Shown here: in pieces, positions 1 to 6,978 of the stretch | How positions within the stretch are numbered: the stretch's first letter is position 1 | How the letters are laid out: each line of letters begins with the position of its first letter | Assembly: GCA_947454665.1 (NCBI GenBank) | Contig: CANGMU010000081.1 | Coordinates: 1-9,017, forward strand | Origin: Pseudomonadota bacterium | GTDB taxonomy: Bacteria; Pseudomonadota; Gammaproteobacteria; Steroidobacterales; Steroidobacteraceae | Direction: 5' to 3' | Length of the DNA: 9,017 nt | The notes under the pieces: model-generated | Told to the model about the DNA's origin: nothing | The model's database searches: none | What the model saw: only the letters and a program-made list of their open reading frames with translations | Position numbers and translations under genes: made by a program

Positions 1-150
1 CTTGCGCTCCGGTGCGAAGGGGAACTCCGCGCCGGGGCCGAACACATGGCAGTGCGCGTCGACCGCGCCGGCCGGCAACACGAACTTCGGTTTCGCCGGA
101 CCGCTATACCAATCGAGCCAACCTGCGGTCTTGGTGAACACTTCAGCCAC
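1..150 (-). CDS. Amidohydrolase-2 family protein, 2-pyrone-4,6-dicarboxylate lactonase-like (N-terminal 50 residues, runs off the window)
   Basis: Reading from a GTG at 150, the frame is open to the window edge for exactly 50 codons. The segment VDAHCHVFGPGAEFPFAP (residues 30-47) is the N-terminal strand of amidohydrolase-2 TIM barrels. The His-x-His pair (H33, H35) is the usual metal-binding motif, and the HVFGP continuation is typical of LigI-type 2-pyrone-4,6-dicarboxylate lactonases, which open the pyrone ring in protocatechuate and lignin-aromatic breakdown. The start lies 2 bases after the gltD stop, and a GGAG about 8 bases upstream falls inside the end of gltD. It is therefore probably the third gene of the gltBD operon and translationally linked. 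A second in-frame GTG at 144 is a less likely start. Substrate is uncertain because most of the barrel is missing and the family has many other lactonases and decarboxylases. Confidence 0.8.
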   Translation of the reverse strand, partial: MAEVFTKTAGWLDWYSGPAKPKFVLPAGAVDAHCHVFGPGAEFPFAPERK

Positions 151-152
151 GA

Positions 153-1568
153 TCAGGCCTCCACGCCGATGTAGGACAGGATGCCCTTCGCGGCCTCGCG
201 GCCCTCGAAGACAGCCGTGACCACGAGGTCCGAGCCGCGCACCATGTCGCCACCGGCGAAGACCTTCGGGTTTGTCGTCTGGAAAGGCGTGGTCTTGGCC
301 GCCGACACGCGCACGCGGCCATTGCCCTGCACGGCGACGTCATGCTGGCCGAACCAGTCAGCCGGGCTCGGATTGAAGCCGAAGGCGATGATCACGGCAT
401 CGGCCGGGATCACCTGCTCGGTGCCCGGGATGGCCTCGGCCAGGCGACGACCGCGCGGGCCCGGCGCGCCCAGGCGCGTCTCGACGACCTTCACGCCGGC
501 AACCTTGCCGTCCTTTTCGACGAGCTCGATCGGCTGGCGGTTGAAGAGGAACTCGGCGCCCTCTTCCTTGCTGTTCTTGTAGTCGCGACGCGAGCCCGGC
601 ATGTTGTTTTCGTCGCGACGATAGGTGCAGGTCACCGACTCCGCACCCTGGCGCAAGGCCGTGCGGATGCAGTCCATGCCCGTGTCACCGCCGCCCAGCA
701 CGACGACCTTCTTGCCCTCGAGGTTCACCCAGGGCTTGCCGTCATCGATGCCCAGCGCCTTATTGCCGTTCGACACGAGGTAGGGCAGCGCTTCGTACAC
801 GCCGGGCAGGTCCTCGCCCGGGAAGCCGCCCTTCACGTACTTGTAGGTGCCCATGCCGAGGAACACGGCATCGAAATCCTTGAGCAGCTGTTCGAAGGCG
901 ATGTCCTTGCCGATCTCGACGCCGAGACGGAACTCGACGCCCATGCCTTCCATCACTTCGCGACGCTTCTCGACGATTTCCTTCTCGAGCTTGAACGCCG
1001 GGATGCCGAAGGTCAGCAGGCCGCCGATGCGCTCGTACTTGTCGAAGACGACCGGTTGGACGCCGTTGCGGACCAGGATGTCGGCGCAGCCAAGGCCGGC
1101 GGGACCCGCGCCGACGATCGCGACGCGCTTGGCCGTCTTCACGACGTTCGACATGTCCGGACGCCAGCCCTGCTTGAAGGCCTCGTCGGTGATGTATTTC
1201 TCGATCGAACCGATCGTGACGGCACCGAGGCCGTCGTTCAGCGTGCAGGCACCTTCGCAGAGACGGTCCTGCGGGCAGATGCGGCCGCAGACTTCAGGCA
1301 GCGAATTGGTCTTGTGCGACAGCTCGGCGGCCTCGAAGAGGTTGCCTTCGTTGATGAGCTTCAGCCAGTTCGGGATGTAGTTGTGCACCGGGCACTTCCA
1401 CTCGCAGAACGGGTTGCCGCAGGAAAGGCAACGACCCGCCTGCTGCGAGGCCGCGGGCGCCTCGAAGGGGGCATAGATCTCCTTGAACTCCTTGACGCGG
1501 ATCTCGACCGGGGTCTTTTCCGGGTCGTGCCGCGGGATGTCCAGGAATTGGAGGTTCTTGTCAGCCAT
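153..1568 (-). CDS. gltD: Glutamate synthase [NADPH] small (beta) subunit
   Basis: The 471-residue protein is full length for the family (E. coli GltD about 472). It takes electrons from NADPH through FAD and passes them by Fe-S clusters to the large subunit GltB, which reductively aminates 2-oxoglutarate. The N-terminal ferredoxin-like region has two cysteine groups, C47/C50/C55/C59 and C94/C98/C104/C108, for the [4Fe-4S] clusters. An FAD-binding GxGxxG follows at 153-158 (GAGPAG). The NADPH Rossmann motif is at 291-297 (LGGGDTG), and the closing FAD contact FAGGD is at 437-441. Its ATG shares one base with the gltB TAA stop (TAATG), and the only ribosome-binding signal is a weak AGGG, so translation is probably coupled to gltB, fitting a fixed subunit ratio. 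All key residues are present. Confidence 0.97.
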   Translation of the reverse strand: MADKNLQFLDIPRHDPEKTPVEIRVKEFKEIYAPFEAPAASQQAGRCLSCGNPFCEWKCPVHNYIPNWLKLINEGNLFEAAELSHKTNSLPEVCGRICPQDRLCEGACTLNDGLGAVTIGSIEKYITDEAFKQGWRPDMSNVVKTAKRVAIVGAGPAGLGCADILVRNGVQPVVFDKYERIGGLLTFGIPAFKLEKEIVEKRREVMEGMGVEFRLGVEIGKDIAFEQLLKDFDAVFLGMGTYKYVKGGFPGEDLPGVYEALPYLVSNGNKALGIDDGKPWVNLEGKKVVVLGGGDTGMDCIRTALRQGAESVTCTYRRDENNMPGSRRDYKNSKEEGAEFLFNRQPIELVEKDGKVAGVKVVETRLGAPGPRGRRLAEAIPGTEQVIPADAVIIAFGFNPSPADWFGQHDVAVQGNGRVRVSAAKTTPFQTTNPKVFAGGDMVRGSDLVVTAVFEGREAAKGILSYIGVEA

Positions 1569-4500
1569 TACGCGGCCCTGCTCAGGTTCTCAACCAAGGA
1601 TTTCAGCGATGCGGCCTTCGGCTTCACGATCCAGAAGCGGCCGATGTACGTGCGGAAGTTGCGCAGGATCTCCGCGCCCCAGGCACTGCCCGTCTCCGCG
1701 ACGTGCTTTTCGATGAGGTGCTGCAGATGCTGCAGGTTCGCCTGCATGCCCTCCGGCGTGATGCGATGGATGTCGATCAGCTCGTGGTTGTAGCGGTCGA
1801 CGAAGTCGCGATCCATGTCCAGCACATAGGCGAAGCCACCCGTGAAGCCGGCACCGAAGTTCACGCCCGTGCGGCCCAGCACGCAGACCACGCCGCCGGT
1901 CATGTATTCGCAGCAATGGTCGCCCGCGCCTTCGATGACGGCGACGGCGCCCGAGTTGCGCACGGCGAAACGCTCGCCGGCCTGGCCAGCCGCATAGAGC
2001 TCGCCGCCCGTCGCGCCGTACAGGCAGGTGTTGCCCATGATCACGGTGTCCTTCGCAACGAAGCCCGCTTCACGAGGCGGCTTCAGCACGAGCTTGCCCG
2101 AAGCCATGCCCTTGCCGACGTAGTCGTTGGCATCGCCCTCGAGCGTCATGTGCAGGCCGCCGGCGTTCCACACGCCGAAGCTCTGGCCCACCGAACCGCG
2201 CAGCTGCACGGTCAGCGGCGACTTCACCATGCCGTAGTTGCCCCAGCGACGGGCGATTTCACCCGACACGCGCGCACCGACGGAGCGGTTGTAGTTGTGG
2301 ACGTCGTAGCTCCACTCACCACCGGTCGCGGACTCGATGGAACCGAGCATGTCGACGACCATCTTCTCCGCGAGCTCACCCTTGTCGAAGGGCGGGTTCT
2401 TGGGTTCGACGCAGAACTGCGGACCATCCTTCGGCAGGCCGTCATCCGAGATCAGCGGCGACAGGTCGAGGCGACGCTGGCGCGGCGACTGGCCTTCGGC
2501 GGCCTTCAGGTATTCCACGCGGCCGATCAGCTCGGCCATGCTGCGCACGCCCACCTCCGCCATGATTTCGCGGCATTCCTGCGCGACGAAGCGGAAGTAG
2601 TTGATGACCATTTCCGGCAGACCGATGAAATACTTCGTGCGAAGCACTTCGTTCTGCGTAGCGACGCCCGTGGCGCAGTTGTTCAGGTGGCAGATGCGCA
2701 GGTACTTGCAGCCCAGCGCCACCATCGGCGCGGTGCCGAAGCCGAAGCTCTCGGCGCCGATGATCGCGGCCTTGATCACGTCGAGGCCGGTCTTCAGGCC
2801 GCCGTCGGTCTGCACGCGCACGAGGTGGCGCATGTTGTTCCGTCGCAGCGTCTGGTGCGTCTCGGCAAGGCCCAGCTCCCACGGCGATCCGGCGTACTTG
2901 ACCGACGTGATCGGGCTCGCGCCCGTGCCGCCGTCATAACCGGAGATCGTGATGAGGTCGGCATAGGCCTTGGCGACGCCGGCGGCGATCGTGCCGACGC
3001 CCGGTTCCGCGACGAGCTTCACCGAGACCAGCGCCTGCGGATTGACCTGCTTGAGGTCGAAGATCAGCTGCGCGAGGTCCTCGATCGAATAGATGTCGTG
3101 GTGTGGCGGCGGCGAGATGAGACCGACACCAGGCCGCGCGTAGCGCAGCTTGGCGATCATGTCGTTCACCTTGTCGCCGGGCAGCTGTCCGCCCTCGCCG
3201 GGCTTGGCGCCCTGCGCGACCTTGATCTGCAGCACCTCGGCATTGACGAGGTAATGCGGCGTGACGCCGAAACGGCCCGACGCGATCTGCTTGATCTTGG
3301 AGTTCTTCTCCGTGCCGTAACGCACCGGATCCTCGCCGCCCTCGCCCGAGTTCGAGCGCGCGCCGAGCCGGTTCATCGCAATCGCGAGCGCCTCGTGCGC
3401 TTCCGGCGACAGCGCACCGAGCGACATGCCCGCGCTGTCGAAGCGCGCGATGATGGCTTCGATCGATTCCACTTCTTCAAGCGGCACGGGCTTGCCCGTG
3501 GGCGCCAGTGACAGCAGGTCACGCAGCGTCGAGGCCTGACGCTCGTTCACGAGCTTGGCGAAGGTCTTGTAGTGCGCGTAGTCGCCCGACATCACGGCAG
3601 CCTGCAGCGTGCCGATCACGTCCGGGTTGTACATGTGGTATTCGCCGCCGTGCACATACTTCAGCAGGCCACCGTGCTCGACGGACTGCATCTGGTTCCA
3701 GGCGCGCTTGGCCAGGTATTCCTGGTCTTCCTGCAGGTCCTCGAAATTCGAGCCCTCGATGCGGCTCGTCGTGCCATGGAAGCAGAGCGAAACCACGCTC
3801 GACGACAGTCCGACGATCTCGAACAGCTGGCCACTGCGGTAGCTGGCGATCGTCGAGATGCCCATCTTCGACATGATCTTGTAGAGGCCCTTGCGGATGG
3901 CCTTGCGATAGCTGCGGCCCAGCTCGGCGCGCTGGTTGGCGTCGAGCTTCACCTCGCCCTTGCGCATCATGTCGAACAGCGTCTGGTACGCCATGTACGG
4001 GTAGACGCAGGTCGCGCCGTAACCGATGAGGCAGGCGAAGTGGTGCGGATCACGCGCCGTGCCGGTCTCGACGATGATGTTGCACTTGCAGCGCAGGCCC
4101 AGGCGCACCAGATGGTGATGGATCGCGCCGGTCGCGAGCAGCGCATGCACGGGAATCTTGCCGCGCACGAGGTATCGGTCGGACAGCAACAGCACCAGCG
4201 TGCCATCGCGCACGGCAGCCTCGGCCTCGCGGCACAGGCGGCGCAACGCGACTTCCAGGCCCTCGGCCGGGTCGTACTGCAGGTCGATGAAAGCGTTGGT
4301 CACGCCCTCGTCGGTCATGGAGATGATCTGGCGCAGCTTGCGCTGCGAGAGCACCGGCGAATTCAGCACGATCTGCTTCGCATGCGCCGGAGACGGATGG
4401 AAGACGTTCATCTCCGGTCCGATCTCTGTCTGCAGCGACATGACGATCGACTCGCGCAGCGGATCGATCGGCGGGTTGGTCACCTGCGCGAACTGCTGGC

Positions 4501-6040
4501 GGAAATAGTCATAGAGGTTGCGCTGCTGGTGCGAAAGCACCGACAGCGGCGTGTCATCGCCCATCGAGCCCACGGCTTCGCTTTCGTCACGCGCCAGCAC
4601 GCGGATGATCTCGTCGCGCTCTTCAGCCGTGATGTTGAACATCTTGCGGAAGACGTTCAGCGTCTCACGGTCGAAAGGCTCGGCGGCCAGCGACGGATCG
4701 ATGAGGTCCGACTCGAGGTACTTCACGCCCTTCTTGAGCCAGGCCTGGTAGGGATGACGGACCTTCAGCAGGTTGTCGATCTCGGCGTTCTCGAGCAGGG
4801 AGCCGGTCTGCAGGTCCAGCGCCAGCATCTGTCCGGGACCCATGCGGCCCTTGCGGACCACGTCTTCCGGCTTGTAATCCCAGACGCCGATTTCCGAGGC
4901 AATCGTCAGGTGACGGTCCTTGGTGATGACGTAGCGCGCCGGGCGCAGGCCATTGCGATCGAGCGCACAGGCCACGTAACGACCATCGGTCAGCACGACG
5001 CCGGCCGGGCCATCCCAGGGCTCCATGTGCGCCGCGTAAAACTCGTAGAACGCACGCAGTTCCGGGTCGATCGTATCGACCGACTGCCAGGCCGGCGGCA
5101 TCAGCAGGCGCATCGCCTGCATGACGTCGAGGCCGCCCATCACGAGCACCTCGAGCATGTTGTCGAGGCTCTGCGAATCCGAGCCGTGCAGGCTCACGAG
5201 CGGCAGGATGTCGTGCAGGTCCGGCAGCAGCGGCGAGCGGAAGATCGGACCGCGGGCCACGGCCCAACTGCGGTTCGCTTCGATCGTGTTGATCTCGCCG
5301 TTGTGCGCGAGCATGCGGAAGGGGTGCGCCAGGCGCCACTGCGGCAGCGTGTTGGTCGAGAAGCGCTGGTGGAAGATCGCCACCGAAGCTTCGACGCGCG
5401 GATCCTGCAGGTCCTTGAAGAAGTCCGTCAGGTGCTGCGGCATGACCATGCCCTTGAACACGATCGTGCTCGAGGACAGGCTGGGCAGGTAGAACACCGG
5501 GTCGCTCGCTTCAAGACGGCGCTCGGCGCGACGACGCGCAAGGAAGAGCTTGCGGTTGAACTCATCCTCTTCCATTTCGTCGCCGGGGGCGCTGACGTAG
5601 ATCTGCTCGATGAGGGGCAGCGTCTTGAGCGCTTCAGCGCCGCAGGCTTCCGTGTCAGTCGGCAGCACACGCCAGCCGGAGACGACGAGGCCCTCGCGCA
5701 GGACCTGGGCTTCCAGTTCGGCGCGAGCGGTGTCCGCGAGACCCGGATCCGTGTTGAGGAAGACATTGCCGACGGCAAAGAGGTGGCCGAGCTTGATGCC
5801 GGCGTCGCCCGCGATGGCGCGCAGGAATTTCTCCGGCTTCTTGAGCAGGAGGCCGCAGCCGTCGCCGGTCTTGCCGTCCGCCGCGATGGCACCGCGGTGC
5901 GTCAGGCGGTTCAGGGAAGAGATGGCCGTTTTGACCAGCCAGTTGCTGGGCTGGTCATCGAGGTTGGCGATCAGGCCAAAACCGCAGCTGTCCTTTTCGT
6001 AGGACTCCCGGTACAGGCCGCGCGACGTTTCCGAACTCAT
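1568..6040 (-). CDS. gltB: Glutamate synthase [NADPH] large (alpha) subunit
   Basis: The 1490-residue GOGAT large subunit is cytosolic. It hydrolyses glutamine and channels the ammonia to 2-oxoglutarate, giving glutamate. From the ATG at 6040 the order is as follows. A class II amidotransferase domain covers roughly 19-430, with catalytic Cys19 in DSCGFG (freed when a short propeptide is removed) and HNGEINT at 246-252. A central domain follows to about 770. The FMN and 2-oxoglutarate synthase domain spans about 855-1200 and contains the [3Fe-4S] cysteines C1111, C1117 and C1122 in CKYLRICHLNNC. A GXGXG beta-helix runs from about 1270 to 1440. A longer reading from a GTG at 6079 is possible. 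The ATG is preferred because AAAGGTGAG sits 3 bases upstream of it and the extra 13 residues look unlike coding sequence. It is the first gene of a gltB-gltD-amidohydrolase operon. I see no frameshift or missing catalytic residue. Confidence 0.97.
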   Translation of the reverse strand: MSSETSRGLYRESYEKDSCGFGLIANLDDQPSNWLVKTAISSLNRLTHRGAIAADGKTGDGCGLLLKKPEKFLRAIAGDAGIKLGHLFAVGNVFLNTDPGLADTARAELEAQVLREGLVVSGWRVLPTDTEACGAEALKTLPLIEQIYVSAPGDEMEEDEFNRKLFLARRRAERRLEASDPVFYLPSLSSSTIVFKGMVMPQHLTDFFKDLQDPRVEASVAIFHQRFSTNTLPQWRLAHPFRMLAHNGEINTIEANRSWAVARGPIFRSPLLPDLHDILPLVSLHGSDSQSLDNMLEVLVMGGLDVMQAMRLLMPPAWQSVDTIDPELRAFYEFYAAHMEPWDGPAGVVLTDGRYVACALDRNGLRPARYVITKDRHLTIASEIGVWDYKPEDVVRKGRMGPGQMLALDLQTGSLLENAEIDNLLKVRHPYQAWLKKGVKYLESDLIDPSLAAEPFDRETLNVFRKMFNITAEERDEIIRVLARDESEAVGSMGDDTPLSVLSHQQRNLYDYFRQQFAQVTNPPIDPLRESIVMSLQTEIGPEMNVFHPSPAHAKQIVLNSPVLSQRKLRQIISMTDEGVTNAFIDLQYDPAEGLEVALRRLCREAEAAVRDGTLVLLLSDRYLVRGKIPVHALLATGAIHHHLVRLGLRCKCNIIVETGTARDPHHFACLIGYGATCVYPYMAYQTLFDMMRKGEVKLDANQRAELGRSYRKAIRKGLYKIMSKMGISTIASYRSGQLFEIVGLSSSVVSLCFHGTTSRIEGSNFEDLQEDQEYLAKRAWNQMQSVEHGGLLKYVHGGEYHMYNPDVIGTLQAAVMSGDYAHYKTFAKLVNERQASTLRDLLSLAPTGKPVPLEEVESIEAIIARFDSAGMSLGALSPEAHEALAIAMNRLGARSNSGEGGEDPVRYGTEKNSKIKQIASGRFGVTPHYLVNAEVLQIKVAQGAKPGEGGQLPGDKVNDMIAKLRYARPGVGLISPPPHHDIYSIEDLAQLIFDLKQVNPQALVSVKLVAEPGVGTIAAGVAKAYADLITISGYDGGTGASPITSVKYAGSPWELGLAETHQTLRRNNMRHLVRVQTDGGLKTGLDVIKAAIIGAESFGFGTAPMVALGCKYLRICHLNNCATGVATQNEVLRTKYFIGLPEMVINYFRFVAQECREIMAEVGVRSMAELIGRVEYLKAAEGQSPRQRRLDLSPLISDDGLPKDGPQFCVEPKNPPFDKGELAEKMVVDMLGSIESATGGEWSYDVHNYNRSVGARVSGEIARRWGNYGMVKSPLTVQLRGSVGQSFGVWNAGGLHMTLEGDANDYVGKGMASGKLVLKPPREAGFVAKDTVIMGNTCLYGATGGELYAAGQAGERFAVRNSGAVAVIEGAGDHCCEYMTGGVVCVLGRTGVNFGAGFTGGFAYVLDMDRDFVDRYNHELIDIHRITPEGMQANLQHLQHLIEKHVAETGSAWGAEILRNFRTYIGRFWIVKPKAASLKSLVENLSRAA

Positions 6041-6043
6041 CGT

Positions 6044-6052
6044 CTCACCTTT
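6044..6052 (-). promoter_or_regulatory. gltB ribosome-binding site
   Basis: AAAGGTGAG on the minus strand ends 3 bases before the ATG at 6040, with GGTG about 5 bases from it. It matches the 16S 3' end well and decides for this ATG over the in-frame GTG at 6079, which has no comparable signal. Confidence 0.8.
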
Positions 6053-6140
6053 CACCGGAGGCCCAAACGCGCAAGGCACACAAGTCCTTCGCCACAGGCC
6101 CCCGCCTATAACGCTTTTCTAATCAATCACTTACAGCTTA

Positions 6141-6177
6141 GGAGCCGCGTGTCTGGCGACGTCGCACAGAGGACTCC
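6141..6177 (-). other. Predicted hairpin in the gltB 5' leader
   Basis: The minus-strand leader contains a perfect 10-bp palindrome, GCGACGTCGC (6156-6165), flanked by complementary TCTG and CAGA arms (6167-6170 and 6152-6155). Outer GGAG and CTCC (6174-6177 and 6141-6144) can also pair across an internal loop. It would begin only a few bases after the predicted transcription start. It may be an RNA hairpin stabilising or controlling the leader, or a dyad recognised by a DNA-binding regulator. The sequence does not decide between these, and no T-tract follows, so it is not a terminator. Confidence 0.4.
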
Positions 6178-6186
6178 GAACACTGA

Positions 6187-6214
6187 ATGATACCGGCATG
6201 GCGCGTCGGGTCAA
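6187..6214 (-). promoter_or_regulatory. Sigma-70 promoter for the gltBD operon
   Basis: On the minus strand TTGACC (6214-6209) and TATCAT (6192-6187) each match five of six consensus bases and are 16 bp apart. Transcription would start near 6180, giving gltB a leader of about 140 nt. An A-tract at 6238-6244 (seven A on this strand) lies near -60 and could act as a distal UP-like element. No NtrC-type dyad or sigma-54 promoter was found in this intergenic region. Confidence 0.7.
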
Positions 6215-6259
6215 TTTTCCGCTGCCGGCCAGGGGGATTTTTTTACATCCAAAGTATTG

Positions 6260-6292
6260 CATCGGGGGGGCGATGGTCTTAACTTTCGCCCC
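6260..6292. other. G-run with two mutually exclusive hairpins in the gltB / 6367-gene intergenic region
   Basis: A run of seven G (plus strand, 6264-6270) can sit in two alternative stems. One is CATCG (6260-6264) with CGATG (6271-6275), leaving six G in the loop. The other is GGGGCGA (6267-6273) with TCGCCCC (6286-6292), a perfect 7-bp stem with a 12-nt loop. The two cannot form together. The element is about 75-105 bp upstream of the ATG at 6367 and upstream of the gltB promoter on the other strand. If the plus strand is transcribed this far upstream it would be a 5' leader structure. No function can be assigned. Confidence 0.35.
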
Positions 6293-6348
6293 GCGTTGCG
6301 AGGTGTGGTGCCGCTCGTGACGTCCAGAAATGGTTGTCAGGACCCCTT

Positions 6349-6355
6349 GGAGGTG
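6349..6355 (+). promoter_or_regulatory. Ribosome-binding site of the 6367-6747 gene
   Basis: GGAGGTG is a near-perfect Shine-Dalgarno sequence, but the nearest in-frame ATG (6367) is about 12 bases beyond it, slightly long. The in-frame GTG at 6355 overlaps the motif and the TTG at 6334 lies before it, so neither could use it. The site supports 6367 over the next ATG at 6373. Confidence 0.55.
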
Positions 6356-6366
6356 TGGCGACTTTA

Positions 6367-6747
6367 ATGAAAATGAGCAAACTGTCGGCTGACTCTGACC
6401 CTGGACCCCGTTTGATTCGGGTCAACCAGTATCTCGAAAAGAATTTCCCCGACTTTTTTGCCGAGGCCCGCTTCCAGGTGGGCAATGACGACTACTACCT
6501 CTACAGCCGGTTTGGCCAGTATCTGGCCCGTTCCATCGAGCATCGCAAGACGCCCCGGAACAAGATCAACCGCGGCTTCACCGTACTGAACAAGATGGCC
6601 CGGGCCTCCACCAAGGACCCCGAGATTCGCAGCATGATGGTCTCCGGTCCGCTGGAAGCCATCGTGGACGCACCACTGGCCCGCCAGCTGGCCATGAAGC
6701 GCCTGTCCCCTGTCGCACAGAGCTACCTCGAGAGCCTCTGCGAGTAA
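6367..6747 (+). CDS. Small protein of unknown function (126 residues)
   Basis: I do not recognise this gene with certainty. The protein is soluble, with no signal peptide, membrane segment or metal motif, and looks mostly helical. A Tyr-rich stretch DDYYLYSRFGQYL is followed by a basic patch (EHRKTPRNK). The C-terminal half (LNKMARASTKDPEIRSMMVSGPLEAIVDA, then a closing helix) resembles small DUF7674-type proteins, a family of unknown function. That likeness is from memory only. The start at ATG 6367 is chosen from a GGAGGTG 12 bases upstream. A longer form from TTG 6334 lacks a ribosome-binding site. The gene is transcribed divergently from gltB, with about 330 bp between the two starts, and ends in its own strong terminator, so it is probably monocistronic. 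I found only a weak promoter candidate. Codon use matches the neighbours. Confidence 0.8.
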   Translation: MKMSKLSADSDPGPRLIRVNQYLEKNFPDFFAEARFQVGNDDYYLYSRFGQYLARSIEHRKTPRNKINRGFTVLNKMARASTKDPEIRSMMVSGPLEAIVDAPLARQLAMKRLSPVAQSYLESLCE

Positions 6748-6776
6748 GCGCTGGCCTCTCCTGACGAGGCCGACTA

Positions 6777-6808
6777 CGCCCCGGCGCGGCAACGCACCGG
6801 GGCGTTTT
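6777..6808 (+). terminator. Rho-independent terminator of the 6367-6747 gene
   Basis: CGCCCCGG (6777-6784) pairs with CCGGGGCG (6797-6804). After one C-A mismatch the stem continues as GCG/CGC closed by a GCAA (GNRA) tetraloop, and four T follow. It lies 30 bases after the stop codon and faces the minus-strand terminator at 6821-6854, so the two convergent units are separated here. Confidence 0.88.
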
Positions 6809-6820
6809 CATTCGGGGCAT

Positions 6821-6854
6821 AAAAAAAGCGCCGCGGTCTTGCGAACACGGCGCT
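6821..6854 (-). terminator. Rho-independent terminator of the predicted small RNA
   Basis: On the minus strand AGCGCCG (6854-6848) pairs with CGGCGCT (6833-6827), a perfect 7-bp GC-rich stem, followed directly by a run of T (6827-6821). No protein gene ends just upstream on this strand: the nearest stop is the SPOR gene at 7064, more than 200 bases away. The terminator is therefore best explained by a transcript that starts in between, at the sigma-54 promoter at 6930-6944. Confidence 0.85.
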
Positions 6855-6861
6855 CAAGAAT

Positions 6862-6895
6862 GCGATACCACCAAGGGGGGGGGACGGTGATTCGC
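6862..6895 (-). other. Stem-loop 2 of the small RNA, presenting nine C
   Basis: Arms 6895-6886 and 6872-6862 form ten base pairs (one G-U wobble) with a single bulged A at 6866. The loop is GT, nine C (6883-6875), then TT. This is the most likely target-recognition site. The stem is exact although nothing here is coding, which argues that the structure is under selection. Confidence 0.65.
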
Positions 6896-6929
6896 GAGCT
6901 GTCAGCGATGACTGCTTGGTCTGAATAAA

Positions 6930-6944
6930 GCAAACGCCGTGCCA
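6930..6944 (-). promoter_or_regulatory. Sigma-54 (RpoN) -24/-12 promoter
   Basis: The minus strand reads TGGCACGGCGTTTGC, followed by TTT. This matches the sigma-54 consensus TGGCACG-N4-TTGC at every defined base, with the invariant GG (6943-6942) and GC (6931-6930) separated by exactly 10 bp. The predicted start is 6918. No gene lies downstream on this strand before the terminator at 6821, so the promoter appears dedicated to the small RNA. Confidence 0.88.
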
Positions 6945-6978
6945 ACGAAAAGAGCCTCTGCGCCCCTTCCAGGCCTGC

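Larger units (their letters stand above)
6821..6918 (-). ncRNA. Predicted NtrC/sigma-54-controlled small RNA, about 98 nt, with a C9 loop
   Basis: The element is bounded by a canonical sigma-54 promoter (start predicted at 6918, give or take 2) and a Rho-independent terminator. Its minus strand contains no ATG before the terminator and no credible ORF. Three stem-loops are visible. Stem-loop 1 (6916-6897) pairs AGC-A-GTCA with TGAC-A-GCT around a TCGC loop. Stem-loop 2 (6895-6862) pairs GCGA-ATCACC with GGTGGT-A-TCGC, ten pairs and one bulged A, holding a 13-nt loop that contains nine consecutive C. Stem-loop 3 is the terminator, whose U tail is a usual Hfq contact. C-rich loops in other small RNAs, for example Xanthomonas sX13, bind G-rich translation start regions. 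NrsZ of Pseudomonas is a known NtrC/RpoN-dependent small RNA. I see no sequence likeness to either and infer only a similar logic. Targets are unknown. Confidence 0.78.

Noticed and set aside
6040..6079. Longer GltB starting at the GTG at 6079
   Set aside because: The 13 extra residues have no homology value and there is no Shine-Dalgarno sequence before that GTG, whereas AAAGGTGAG precedes the ATG at 6040.
6105..6140. Second gltB promoter using TTATAG near 6105-6110
   Set aside because: The -10-like hexamer is fair and the surroundings are AT-rich, but no acceptable -35 lies 16-18 bp upstream, so the promoter at 6187-6214 is preferred.
3572..6190. Plus-strand open frame of 872 codons opposite gltB, with others at 342-1793 and 1703-3511
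   Set aside because: These lie antisense to gltB and gltD, whose homology is unmistakable. Their composition (rich in Arg, His, Asp, Val, Ala) is what reverse-strand reading of GC-rich coding DNA gives, and none has a ribosome-binding site or recognisable motif.
6216..6246. Plus-strand terminator suggested by the T7 run at 6238-6244
   Set aside because: Only a poor three-pair stem (CTG/CAG) precedes it and no plus-strand gene ends there. On the minus strand the tract is better read as an A-rich upstream element of the gltB promoter.
6264..6292. Promoter for the 6367 gene using TTGCAT and TTAACT (6257-6284)
   Set aside because: The -10-like element matches only three of six bases and the spacer is filled by the G run, so I do not list it as a feature.
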